Source: Candidatus Omnitrophota bacterium (lineage in GTDB: Bacteria > Omnitrophota > Gorgyraeia > Zapsychrales > Zapsychraceae). Taken from it: a DNA stretch of 50,958 nucleotides. Numbering within the stretch: position 1 is the first letter of the stretch; the number at the start of each line of letters is the position of its first letter. Where the stretch lies: positions 1 through 50,958 of the forward strand of contig JAIORP010000110.1 in assembly GCA_021108075.1 (NCBI GenBank). The letters run 5' to 3'. The position numbers and the translations under genes are program-made. This document shows positions 44,062-50,958 of this stretch, one piece after another. The notes under the pieces are model-generated. The model was given only the letters and a program-made list of their open reading frames with translations. It did no database searches and was not told the DNA's origin.

Positions 44062-44805
44062 ATGAACTATAAAATCAAATTGGATATATTTGAAGGACCT
44101 CTGGATCTTTTACTGTATTTGATCAAAAAAAACGATATGGATATTATCAACATTCCGATTGTTGAAATTACTGATCAGTACATGCGGTTTATCGATTTGA
44201 TGAAAATGCTTGATTTGGATACAGTCGGAGATTTTTTAGTCATGGCCGCTACTTTAATGCAGATCAAATCAAGGATGCTGTTACCCCCGGCTCCCAGTGA
44301 AATAGAAGAGGAAGAAGACGACCCCCGGGATGAACTGGTCAAACGGTTACAGGAATATAAACGTTTTAAAGAAATTGCTGATATTCTCAAAGAGAAAGAA
44401 ACAGAACGAAATCAATTGTTTTCCCGCCAGTATGAAGAAGAAACACTTAAAAAGTTTAAGAAAGACGCTGAAGAAGTTTACTTTGAGGCGAATTTGTTTG
44501 ACCTGATTAACGCCTTTTCTTCCGCACTAAAGAAAATTCCGGAAGAGATCATTCATGAAATCATTAAAGAAGGATATACCGTCGAGAAGAAGATTCATGC
44601 TATTCTGCAAGTCTTACTAACGCAACCTTCTATCCGACTGAATTCTTTATTTGAACAATCACGCAGCAAATTAGAGGTGGTTGTCACGTTCTTAGCCGTT
44701 CTGGAATTGATTCGTTTAAAAGAAATTAAAGCCGTTCAGCAACGGGCGTTTTCAGAAATTGAAATATTGCGTAACAAAGATAATATTATCCCGATTGAGA
44801 AATAG
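44062..44805 (+). CDS. scpA: Segregation and condensation protein A
   Basis: Kleisin subunit of the SMC-ScpAB complex that compacts and separates chromosomes. The start YKIKLDIFEGPLDLLLYLIKK, then DIINIPIVEITDQYM, FLVMAATLMQIKSRMLLP and an acidic linker (EEEEDDP) are diagnostic, and the C-terminal winged helix (FLAVLELIRLKEIKAVQ) is present. 247 residues is normal. scpB, usually next, is missing here and ruvB follows after 14 bases. Confidence 0.94.
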   Translation: MNYKIKLDIFEGPLDLLLYLIKKNDMDIINIPIVEITDQYMRFIDLMKMLDLDTVGDFLVMAATLMQIKSRMLLPPAPSEIEEEEDDPRDELVKRLQEYKRFKEIADILKEKETERNQLFSRQYEEETLKKFKKDAEEVYFEANLFDLINAFSSALKKIPEEIIHEIIKEGYTVEKKIHAILQVLLTQPSIRLNSLFEQSRSKLEVVVTFLAVLELIRLKEIKAVQQRAFSEIEILRNKDNIIPIEK

Positions 44806-44819
44806 CAGATGGCCTAAGT

Positions 44820-45866
44820 ATGGATGATGAACGAAAAAAGATTATCGTTAATAACGAAACAGAAGAAGACCGTGTTTACAGCCTTTCTCTCAGGCCACAG
44901 TATCTCGATGAATTTATCGGTCAACCCGAACTTGTCAATAGCCTTAAGGTCTCCATTCAAGCCGCGAAGCAACGTCAGGAACCCCTTGAGCATATGTTGT
45001 TTTCTGGCCCTCCAGGCCTGGGGAAAACATCCCTCGCGAATGTGGTTTCGCACGAAATGGACGCCCGCATAACAGTCACATCCGGACCAGCCATCGACCG
45101 CGCCGGGGATCTTATTGGTATTTTAACCAACCTTGAGTATGGGGATGTGTTGTTTATCGATGAGATTCATCGCCTTTCCAAGGTGGTAGAAGAATTTTTA
45201 TATCCCGCAATGGAGAGTTTTAAGATTGATTTTGTCGTTGATAAAGGTCCTTTGGCTAAAACAATTAATTTTAACCTGAAACCTTTTACATTGATTGGGG
45301 CGACAACCCGTAGCGGACTGCTCGCATCGCCGCTTAGAGACCGGTTTGGGATATTTCATCATTTGGAATTTTATCGGGCCGAAGATTTAAGCTGTATCAT
45401 CCAGAAATCAGCTGAAAAATTAAAGGTTGGGATAGACCATGCATCTGCCGAAGCTATCGCGCGACGGTCGAGGGGAACCCCCAGAATAGCAAATCGTTTA
45501 CTCAGACGCGTTCGTGATTATGCTCAAGTTAAGACGGAACAGGGTGACATTCATTTACCTGTGGTTAAGTTTGCGATGCAATCGTTAGGTATTGACGAAT
45601 ATGGTCTTGATGATATTGACCGGCGTATACTGACAGTTATTTTGCAACATTATAAAGGGGGCCCCGTTGGTGTGGAAGCTTTAGCTGCGACATTAAATGA
45701 AGAGGTCGATACGATCGTGGATGTCGTCGAGCCATACTTACTTAAAATCGGTTTTTTAACACGAACGGCACGTGGCCGTGAATTAACGCCGGCGTCTTTA
45801 AAGCACTTACGTGCCAATGATCTTGCCCCTGAGAATTCTCAAAAAGAGTTTTTTTCATCATCCTAA
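44820..45866 (+). CDS. ruvB: Holliday junction branch migration ATPase RuvB
   Basis: AAA+ motor of the RuvAB branch-migration complex. Walker A is GPPGLGKTS (63-71), Walker B is VLFIDEIHRL, sensor 1 is LIGATTRSGLL, and the arginine finger region is SPLRDRFG. The C-terminal winged-helix domain (about 265-335) shows YKGGPVGVEALAATLNEE. 348 residues is normal. ruvA and ruvC are not in the window. The gene ends the run that starts at uppS; a spacer of nearly 500 bases follows. Confidence 0.97.
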   Translation: MDDERKKIIVNNETEEDRVYSLSLRPQYLDEFIGQPELVNSLKVSIQAAKQRQEPLEHMLFSGPPGLGKTSLANVVSHEMDARITVTSGPAIDRAGDLIGILTNLEYGDVLFIDEIHRLSKVVEEFLYPAMESFKIDFVVDKGPLAKTINFNLKPFTLIGATTRSGLLASPLRDRFGIFHHLEFYRAEDLSCIIQKSAEKLKVGIDHASAEAIARRSRGTPRIANRLLRRVRDYAQVKTEQGDIHLPVVKFAMQSLGIDEYGLDDIDRRILTVILQHYKGGPVGVEALAATLNEEVDTIVDVVEPYLLKIGFLTRTARGRELTPASLKHLRANDLAPENSQKEFFSSS

Positions 45867-46083
45867 CGTATCATTCATGTCCAACTTATTTATTTTTTCT
45901 GGCATTTATTGGATTTATGATGGCATGAAATAACAGCCCTTAGGTTAAACTTCATTCGTGTATCATGATATATTAATTCAGTGGTGTCAATCCTGATAAC
46001 GTAATAGACTATAATATCAACGATGGCGAAACACATAATTTTAATAGGCCTTATATTTGTCGCATCTGGTTTAACATAGGCTT

Positions 46084-46227
46084 ATACCAAATTTATTAAT
46101 GAATTGTTCTATTTCAATTCTGATATTTTTGCCTTAGCGTCGAGAAAAGCAGGATCGGTTTTGGTCATTATTTAATGGAGTGAATTCCTCTGAGCTCTGC
46201 TGCGAGGAGATTCACTGGAATGGGCAT
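46084..46227 (-). repeat. MITE-like dispersed repeat, long type, inverted, interrupted by hairpin repeat
   Basis: It reads as the reverse complement of the other copies: ATACCAAATTTATTAATGAA at the left, the long-type hairpin with CGTCGAGAAAAGCAGGA, then GGTCATTATTTAATGG. There the 38-base hairpin (46179-46216) is inserted, and the terminus resumes as GGAATGGGCAT (46217-46227; expected GGAATTGGTAT). GG stands on both sides of the insertion. Confidence 0.75.
46172..46216 (-). repeat. 45-base hairpin repeat, copy 2 (nested)
   Basis: Exact reverse complement of 29258-29302. AGTGAATT at 46179 pairs with ATTCACT at 46210-46216. It lies inside the terminus of the MITE-like element. Confidence 0.85.
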
Positions 46228-46349
46228 TATTATCGAAATTTATCAAATCAGGTCATTTGCCCGGAAATATCATTATTAAAAAATCGAACATGACTACCGC
46301 TTACGAGTTGCGCCGGCATAAGTTTACTGTTAACGTTGATATTTGCTTT

Positions 46350-47522
46350 ATGGAAAATAAAATAATTAAATTTATATTACTTGCCGTTGTCCTGTCTGTC
46401 TTCGGCATTTCGGCGGCCCTTACTCAACCGGTTTCAGCTGGTTTAAGACATCCGTATATCCGTGTCGCGATATTAAAGAACACAAGGAAAGTCGTGTTTT
46501 CAATGCGCGGTCGCTATTCGATCATCGATCCTGAATCAAAAGAAGTGTTATATCAGGGGCGGTCTTTACGGAAAACGTTTATCGAGGTGAATCCTCGCGG
46601 TCTCAAGATAGGTGACAATATTCATCCCATAAAGAAGGTGCGGTTGCTTCCAAGCAAAGACGCTCTGATCGCTATTGATAAGAAATTGTTATGTTATAAA
46701 GGCGCGGTTGATATCATCTTAACAAAAAAGAAATCATTGCTTGTTGTCAACATATTGCATTTGGAGCGGTATGTTAAAGGTGTGCTTTATCATGAAGTTT
46801 CTCATCGTTGGCCTTTAGAAGCTTTAAAAGCGCAGGCTGTAGCGGCCCGGACCTATGCTTCCTATCAGATGGAGGTTAACACAAAGAGAGATTATGACGT
46901 GACGAGTGATGTTTTTTCGCAGGTCTATGGCGGCAAGAGCGCGGAACGGCATCGGACCAATCTTGCTGTTGACCGCACCCGGGGGGAAGTGATGATGTAT
47001 AACAAGGAGATATTGCCGGCTTATTACCACTCTAACTGTGGAGGGCACACGGAAGATGCGCACGCCCTCTGGAATCATCCTCCGATGTTGCCCCTGACGG
47101 GTAAATCCTGCCCATATAGTCAAGACGCGCCAAACTCTCAATGGAAGAAGAATTTTCAATCGAGTAAGATTCAAAAAAAGTTCAATGATAAGGGGAAGAC
47201 GATAGGGTTAATTCAGAGCATTGATATCATTGAGCGCACGAACAGTGGCCGGGCAAAAGAATTAAGAATCGCGGACCGAGCGGGAAATGAGATTTTTTTG
47301 ACCGCGAAAAAGTTTCGTGAACTTTTGGGACCGAACGCATTGAAAAGCAATTTGTATCATATTAAAATGAAGGGGTATTACTTCGATGTTTATGGCCGCG
47401 GTTGGGGGCATGGTGTCGGAATGAGCCAGTGGGGAGCCTATCATATGTCTTTAAAGCGGTTTGGTTATAAAGAAATATTACTGTTTTATTATCCAAGTGT
47501 TTCATTTGAAAAATACAGATAA
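46350..47522 (+). CDS. SpoIID/LytB-domain protein (probable peptidoglycan lytic transglycosylase)
   Basis: Exported cell-wall enzyme family. Residues 1-30 form a signal peptide (MENKIIKFILLAVVLSV, cleavage near PVSA-G). The SpoIID core shows YVKGVLYHEVSHRWPLEAL with the expected catalytic glutamate (Glu149), AQAVAARTYA, YGGKSAE, NCGGHTED with Cys and His as in metal-binding SpoIID proteins, and the closing GRGWGHGVGMSQWGAY. In Bacillus SpoIID cuts glycan strands during engulfment; homologues also occur in non-sporulating diderms. ATG 46350 is preferred because of the signal peptide; the frame continues to 46257. No ribosome-binding site is seen. The order ruvB-spoIID-queA-tgt is also known in Clostridia. 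Confidence 0.88.
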   Translation: MENKIIKFILLAVVLSVFGISAALTQPVSAGLRHPYIRVAILKNTRKVVFSMRGRYSIIDPESKEVLYQGRSLRKTFIEVNPRGLKIGDNIHPIKKVRLLPSKDALIAIDKKLLCYKGAVDIILTKKKSLLVVNILHLERYVKGVLYHEVSHRWPLEALKAQAVAARTYASYQMEVNTKRDYDVTSDVFSQVYGGKSAERHRTNLAVDRTRGEVMMYNKEILPAYYHSNCGGHTEDAHALWNHPPMLPLTGKSCPYSQDAPNSQWKKNFQSSKIQKKFNDKGKTIGLIQSIDIIERTNSGRAKELRIADRAGNEIFLTAKKFRELLGPNALKSNLYHIKMKGYYFDVYGRGWGHGVGMSQWGAYHMSLKRFGYKEILLFYYPSVSFEKYR

Positions 47523-47549
47523 TCCTGTTATCAAAAAAGGTAAAATTTT

Positions 47550-47954
47550 ATGCAAGATATCGATCGAGAAAATAAAAATGTGGTAAAACATCGACAAATG
47601 AAAAAGTATGTTTTTAAGGTTTTACTGCTCTTATTTGCGTATTATTGTGGTTGTTTTTTTGGGGCTTTTTTGGGAACATTCTTTTTTGATGGCGTTACTT
47701 TATTCGATAATATTGTCGGCGTGATGGCGATGGCACCATTCATCCATATTATGACAATTTTTGTTTGCGCGAATAAAGTTTATTTCGGATTTATTCTAAC
47801 GATCGTGTACTTTGTTTTGGCCGTTATGACTATTCGTGAATATTTCAAAACCGATCATATTTTATTTTTATGGGCTTTTGTATTTTTAATCCTATTGTTG
47901 AGCCTCCCGTCATTAGCCATTTATCAAAGAATGAACGAACTTCAACCCTTTTAA
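47550..47954 (+). CDS. Small polytopic membrane protein, unknown function
   Basis: A 134-residue protein with three or four hydrophobic segments (about 20-45, 52-73, 77-96 and 99-122) after a charged N-terminus. I recognise no family motif. AAAAAGG lies nine bases before ATG 47550; a second in-frame ATG at 47598 would begin MKKYVFKVLLL. It is 27 bases after the SpoIID-domain gene and 38 before queA, so it is probably in the same transcript. T-rich codons reflect the membrane helices. Confidence 0.7.
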   Translation: MQDIDRENKNVVKHRQMKKYVFKVLLLLFAYYCGCFFGAFLGTFFFDGVTLFDNIVGVMAMAPFIHIMTIFVCANKVYFGFILTIVYFVLAVMTIREYFKTDHILFLWAFVFLILLLSLPSLAIYQRMNELQPF

Positions 47955-47992
47955 TCCCTGTTAATTTTTTTTCATTTTTTTCCTCAAATATT

Positions 47993-49003
47993 ATGGATCG
48001 ACAGTGTTTTTATTATGCTCTGCCTGAAAAATTGATCGCTCAGCATCCTTTGCATCATAGAGATCAGGCGCGTTTAATGATTATTGACCGGAAGAAGAAG
48101 ACGATTGAGCATGACATCTTTTCTCATATCGATCAATATTTTTCTCAACCCGCCATATTTGTTCTCAATAACAGCAAGGTCCTGCCTGCTCGTTTGTTGA
48201 CCAATCGGCAGAGTACGGGTGGAGTGGTTGAGCTATTCTTGCTGGAGCAGTTAGAGGATGAATACTGTTATAGAGTCTTGATGCGTCCGATGCGCCGTCT
48301 CAAAGAAGGCGAGGTTATCTTTTTTCCACGTTCAAGATTGCGCGCTGTTATCATAGATAAAGAAAAACGGATTGTCCGCTTTAATACGAGAAACATTAAA
48401 ACCTATCTGAATAAATTTGGTCACATTCCATTACCGCCGTATATTAAACGTTTAGACACGCCGGAAGACCGGAAGTATTACCAAACTGTTTATGCGAAAA
48501 AGGGCGGATCGGTTGCCTCACCGACGGCCGGGTTGCATTTTACACAGCGCTTGCTGAATAAATTAAAAAGGCAGGGGCATGAGATCGAAGAGGTGACGCT
48601 GCATGTGAGTTATGGCACTTTTCAGCCTGTTGAAGAACGACGGATTGAGGATCATCCGATGCACACAGAACAATATCAAGTCAACAAAAGAGTCTTTCAT
48701 AAAGTTCGTACAGCTAAGTTAGACCGAAAGCCGATTGTCTCTGTTGGAACAACAAGTTGCCGAACGCTTGAAAGTCTGGCAAAATATGGTAAACTTGCTG
48801 GCAAAACCGATATTTTTATATATCCGGGATATGCTTTCCAATATATTGATGCGCTGATCACAAATTTTCATCTTCCGTACAGCACATTGCTGATGCTTGT
48901 CTATGCGTTTGGGGGAGAGACTTTGATGCGTGAAGCATATCAAGAAGCGATAAAAAAGAAATACCGTTTTTTTAGTTATGGCGATGCGATGCTGATCATG
49001 TGA
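47993..49003 (+). CDS. queA: S-adenosylmethionine:tRNA ribosyltransferase-isomerase
   Basis: Transfers the ribosyl part of SAM to preQ1 in tRNA to make epoxyqueuosine. Motifs: YYALPEKLIAQHPLHHRDQARLM, NNSKVLPARL, GGSVASPTAGLHFT, LHVSYGTFQPV, VGTTSCRTLES and the C-terminal NFHLPYSTLLMLVYAFGG. The 336 residues are normal. I chose ATG 47993, where the family sequence starts; the frame is open further upstream inside the preceding gene. No ribosome-binding site is evident. tgt follows after 73 bases. Confidence 0.96.
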   Translation: MDRQCFYYALPEKLIAQHPLHHRDQARLMIIDRKKKTIEHDIFSHIDQYFSQPAIFVLNNSKVLPARLLTNRQSTGGVVELFLLEQLEDEYCYRVLMRPMRRLKEGEVIFFPRSRLRAVIIDKEKRIVRFNTRNIKTYLNKFGHIPLPPYIKRLDTPEDRKYYQTVYAKKGGSVASPTAGLHFTQRLLNKLKRQGHEIEEVTLHVSYGTFQPVEERRIEDHPMHTEQYQVNKRVFHKVRTAKLDRKPIVSVGTTSCRTLESLAKYGKLAGKTDIFIYPGYAFQYIDALITNFHLPYSTLLMLVYAFGGETLMREAYQEAIKKKYRFFSYGDAMLIM

Positions 49004-49076
49004 TGGCGTCCTTGAACCAGCCGGTCTTGTCCGGGTTCCCCCATCAGGAAATCATTTAAGAATAAAGAGAGCAAAA

Positions 49077-50210
49077 ATGTTTATATTACATAAAAAAGAT
49101 CAAAAGACAAAGGCCCGCCGGGGTGAAGTTCAGACAGGCCATGGTGTGATTCAATCACCATTTTTTATGCCGGTCGGGACGAATGGGACTGTTAAATCGT
49201 TAGATTTTGAAGACTTAAATAACTTAACCGCGCAATTGTTATTGTCAAACACGTATCATCTTTATTTGCGCCCGGGGTTAGATATCATTGAAGAGGCCGG
49301 GGGGTTGCATTCTTTTGTTGGGTGGGATAAACCGATACTGACGGACAGCGGTGGATATCAAGTGTTCAGCTTAACCACATTAAGAAAGCTGAGACCTGAG
49401 GGAGTCGAATTTCAGTCCCATTTAGACGGATCAACGCATTTCTTTACACCCCAAAAAGTCATGGACATCGAGATGATCCTCGGATCAGATATGATCATGC
49501 CGCTAGACGTTTGTGCTCCATATCCTTGTGCCCGGGAGGAAGCCGAACAATCCGTGCGGTGGACCAGGGAATGGGCTCAGAAATCAAGGTCATATTTTAA
49601 TGAAAAAAAAGGTGCCGAGCAGCAGGCGTTATTTGGCATCATTCAAGGTGCGACCTATCAAGATCTTCGGCAACGTTCAACGGAAGATATCCTGAATATC
49701 GGTTTTGATGGATATGCCATCGGTGGTGTTAGTGTGGGGGAACCCGTGAAGGACATGTTTTTAGCCCTTGATTGGGTCCTTCCCAATTTGCCTGAAGACC
49801 GGCCACGTTATTTCATGGGGATTGGTTATCCGGACCAGATCGTCAAGGCGGTGGGTGAAGGGATCGATATGTTTGACACCTGTGTACCGACACGGTTTGG
49901 ACGGCACGGATCAGCCTTTACGCATCGTGGAAAAGTAACCGTCCGTAATGGCGAATTTTCTTCAGATAGCAGGCCGATCGATGAAGATTGCGCGTGCATT
50001 GTTTGTCAAAGGTATTCACGGCGTTATATCCGCCATTTGTTGAATTTAAAAGAAATCACAGGACTAAAACTTGTTTCTTACCACAATGTTTATTTTTATG
50101 TGAATTTAATGCAACAGATCCGCAAAGCTATTGATGAGGATTGTTATGAAGAATTTCAGAATAATTTTTTACAAACGTATGGTTCTGACCTATATGATAT
50201 GGCATTATGA
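49077..50210 (+). CDS. tgt: tRNA-guanine transglycosylase
   Basis: Exchanges guanine-34 for preQ1 in tRNAs with GUN anticodons. Motifs: SPFFMPVGTNGTVKSL, LLLSNTYHLYLRPG, LTDSGGYQVFSL with the catalytic aspartate, GFDGYAIGGVSVGEP, and GIDMFDTCVPTRFGRHG containing the nucleophilic aspartate. The zinc site C-x-C-x2-C with a following His is CACIVCQRY...H. 377 residues is normal. AGAGAGCAAAA precedes the ATG. Its end overlaps the trmD start (ATGATGATG), so the two are translationally coupled. Confidence 0.97.
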   Translation: MFILHKKDQKTKARRGEVQTGHGVIQSPFFMPVGTNGTVKSLDFEDLNNLTAQLLLSNTYHLYLRPGLDIIEEAGGLHSFVGWDKPILTDSGGYQVFSLTTLRKLRPEGVEFQSHLDGSTHFFTPQKVMDIEMILGSDMIMPLDVCAPYPCAREEAEQSVRWTREWAQKSRSYFNEKKGAEQQALFGIIQGATYQDLRQRSTEDILNIGFDGYAIGGVSVGEPVKDMFLALDWVLPNLPEDRPRYFMGIGYPDQIVKAVGEGIDMFDTCVPTRFGRHGSAFTHRGKVTVRNGEFSSDSRPIDEDCACIVCQRYSRRYIRHLLNLKEITGLKLVSYHNVYFYVNLMQQIRKAIDEDCYEEFQNNFLQTYGSDLYDMAL

Positions 50211-50881
50211 TGATGCGGTTTGATATTATTACCATTTTTCCAGATATTTTTTGGCCTGTTTTGAACGAGTCCATTATTAAACGGGCTCAAGAAAAAAAGA
50301 AAGTCAAAATCCTTGTCCATGACCTCAGGGAATACACTCAAGATAAGCACAAGAAGGTCGATGACCGTCCTTTTGGCGGCGGTCCGGGAATGGTCATGAC
50401 GGCCCAGCCTATTGTCGATGCTGTCCGCAAGGTCAAGGGCCGTAGAAAAGCCAAAGTGATCTTGACGACTCCCGGCGGCAATCCTTTGACACAAAAACAC
50501 GTAAAAAATTTATCAAAAGAAAAAAATTTGATTATAATTTGTGGTCATTATGAAGGCATTGATGAAAGGGTCCGGTTATCCGTGGTTGACCAGTGTCTTT
50601 CGATCGGTGATTATGTTCTGACAGGCGGAGAGTTGCCGGCCATGGTCATTGTAGATAGTGTAACTCGATTGATACCAGGGGTTTTAGGAAAAGAAGCTTC
50701 TTTACAAGATGAAACATTTGAGAATAATCTTTTGGAATATCCTCATTATACACGTCCTGCAAATTTTCGTGGCAAAAAAGTACCAAATGTGTTATTATCT
50801 GGGAATCATAAATTGATTCAAGAGTGGCGAAAACAACAATCCAGGCAACGGACACAAGAAGTACGGCCGGATTTGTTATAA
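50207..50881 (+). CDS. trmD: tRNA (guanine37-N1)-methyltransferase
   Basis: SPOUT-family enzyme that methylates G37 in tRNAs, preventing frameshifting. Motifs: FDIITIFPDIFWPVL, DDRPFGGGPGMVM, ICGHYEGIDERV and SIGDYVLTGGELPAMVIVD forming the trefoil knot. The C-terminal domain ends RKQQSRQRTQEVRPDLL. 224 residues fits. Three ATG codons in a row (50207, 50210, 50213) overlap the tgt end; MRFDII at 50213 matches the family start best. The usual rpsP, rimM and rplS neighbours are absent on the left. Confidence 0.96.
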   Translation: MMMRFDIITIFPDIFWPVLNESIIKRAQEKKKVKILVHDLREYTQDKHKKVDDRPFGGGPGMVMTAQPIVDAVRKVKGRRKAKVILTTPGGNPLTQKHVKNLSKEKNLIIICGHYEGIDERVRLSVVDQCLSIGDYVLTGGELPAMVIVDSVTRLIPGVLGKEASLQDETFENNLLEYPHYTRPANFRGKKVPNVLLSGNHKLIQEWRKQQSRQRTQEVRPDLL

Positions 50882-50890
50882 GATATAGTC

Positions 50891-50958
50891 ATACCAAATC
50901 CATTTAATAATGACCAAAACCAATTCTGCTTTTCAGAATTAAGATAGAACAATTTATT
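50891..50958 (+). repeat. MITE-like dispersed repeat, short type, truncated by window edge
   Basis: The left terminus ATACCAAATCCATTTAATAA and the central hairpin are present. The right terminus falls outside the window. Bases 50918-50958 equal bases 1-41. Confidence 0.85.

Larger units (their letters stand above)
45867..46349. other. Spacer between ruvB and the SpoIID-domain gene
   Basis: About 480 bases without a supported gene. It holds an 18-codon hydrophobic ORF (46023-46079, MAKHIILIG...) without ribosome-binding site, preceded by a TATAAT at 46010, and the MITE-like repeat with nested hairpin (46084-46227). The right part is open in the spoIID frame as far back as 46257 but looks non-coding. 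Confidence 0.5.

Noticed and set aside
46023..46079. 18-codon hydrophobic ORF (MAKHIILIG...) before the repeat
   Set aside because: No ribosome-binding site and too short to judge. It could be the remnant of a signal peptide; kept only in the spacer description.
47941..47992. PreQ1 riboswitch before queA or tgt
   Set aside because: The short gaps before queA and tgt show no pseudoknot-like stem or conserved preQ1 aptamer pattern.
1..50958. Circular plasmid or phage genome, because the ends overlap by 41 bases
   Set aside because: The overlap is a dispersed repeat, and the content is core chromosomal (topA, infB, ruvB, LPS genes). No replication or partition genes were seen.

Overview
The window is a 51-kb stretch of a bacterial chromosome of moderate, somewhat AT-leaning composition. 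I find 46 protein-coding genes, all on the + strand. No tRNA, rRNA, CRISPR array, transposase or prophage genes are visible. The host is a diderm (Gram-negative type) bacterium. It carries Kdo, lipid A and heptose genes, Lpt export genes, an OmpA-like lipoprotein and RseP. It also carries features shared with Firmicutes and PVC-type bacteria: a SpoIID-domain protein between ruvB and queA, the order uppS-cdsA-dxr-rseP-proS-rimP-nusA-infB, a short proline-tRNA ligase, and a TadA/CpaF-type ATPase. My best guess is a PVC-superphylum lineage such as Candidatus Omnitrophota. That is an inference from gene content, not something the sequence proves.

Layout. (1) 1-6.4 kb: prepilin peptidase, a small Cys-rich membrane protein, shikimate kinase, DprA, topoisomerase I and XerC/D, separated by short dispersed repeats. 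(2) 6.4-23.6 kb: a nearly continuous envelope block. It holds Kdo transferase, LpxK, a lipid A acyltransferase fused to an ELM1-like domain, a GT4-GT9 double glycosyltransferase, one more GT4, three more GT9 (heptosyltransferase-type) enzymes, heptose-7-phosphate kinase, the CMP-Kdo genes kdsB-kdsA-kdsD-kdsC, an LptC-LptA fusion and LptB. (3) 23.6-33 kb: a trigger factor lacking its PPIase domain behind a promoter and an attenuator-like leader, then ClpP, a class-V aminotransferase with SerA, a CcdA-like membrane protein, PurA, an OmpA-like lipoprotein with a long leader that can hide its ribosome-binding site, and a coiled-coil protein. (4) 32.3-45.9 kb: uppS-cdsA-dxr-rseP, the TadA-like ATPase, proS-rimP-nusA-infB-trpS-scpA-ruvB. 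(5) 46-51 kb: SpoIID-domain protein, a small membrane protein, queA, tgt and trmD.

The most unusual features are the three LPS-pathway gene fusions, which join steps that are separate proteins in model organisms. Next are the shortened trigger factor, two candidate RNA switches (upstream of tig and of the OmpA lipoprotein) and a MITE-like repeat family. One repeat copy supplies the end of dprA, and another copy contains a second, nested hairpin repeat. Both window ends lie inside copies of the short repeat, and the first 41 bases equal the last 41 bases. The ends are therefore probably repeat-induced assembly breaks rather than evidence of a circular replicon.
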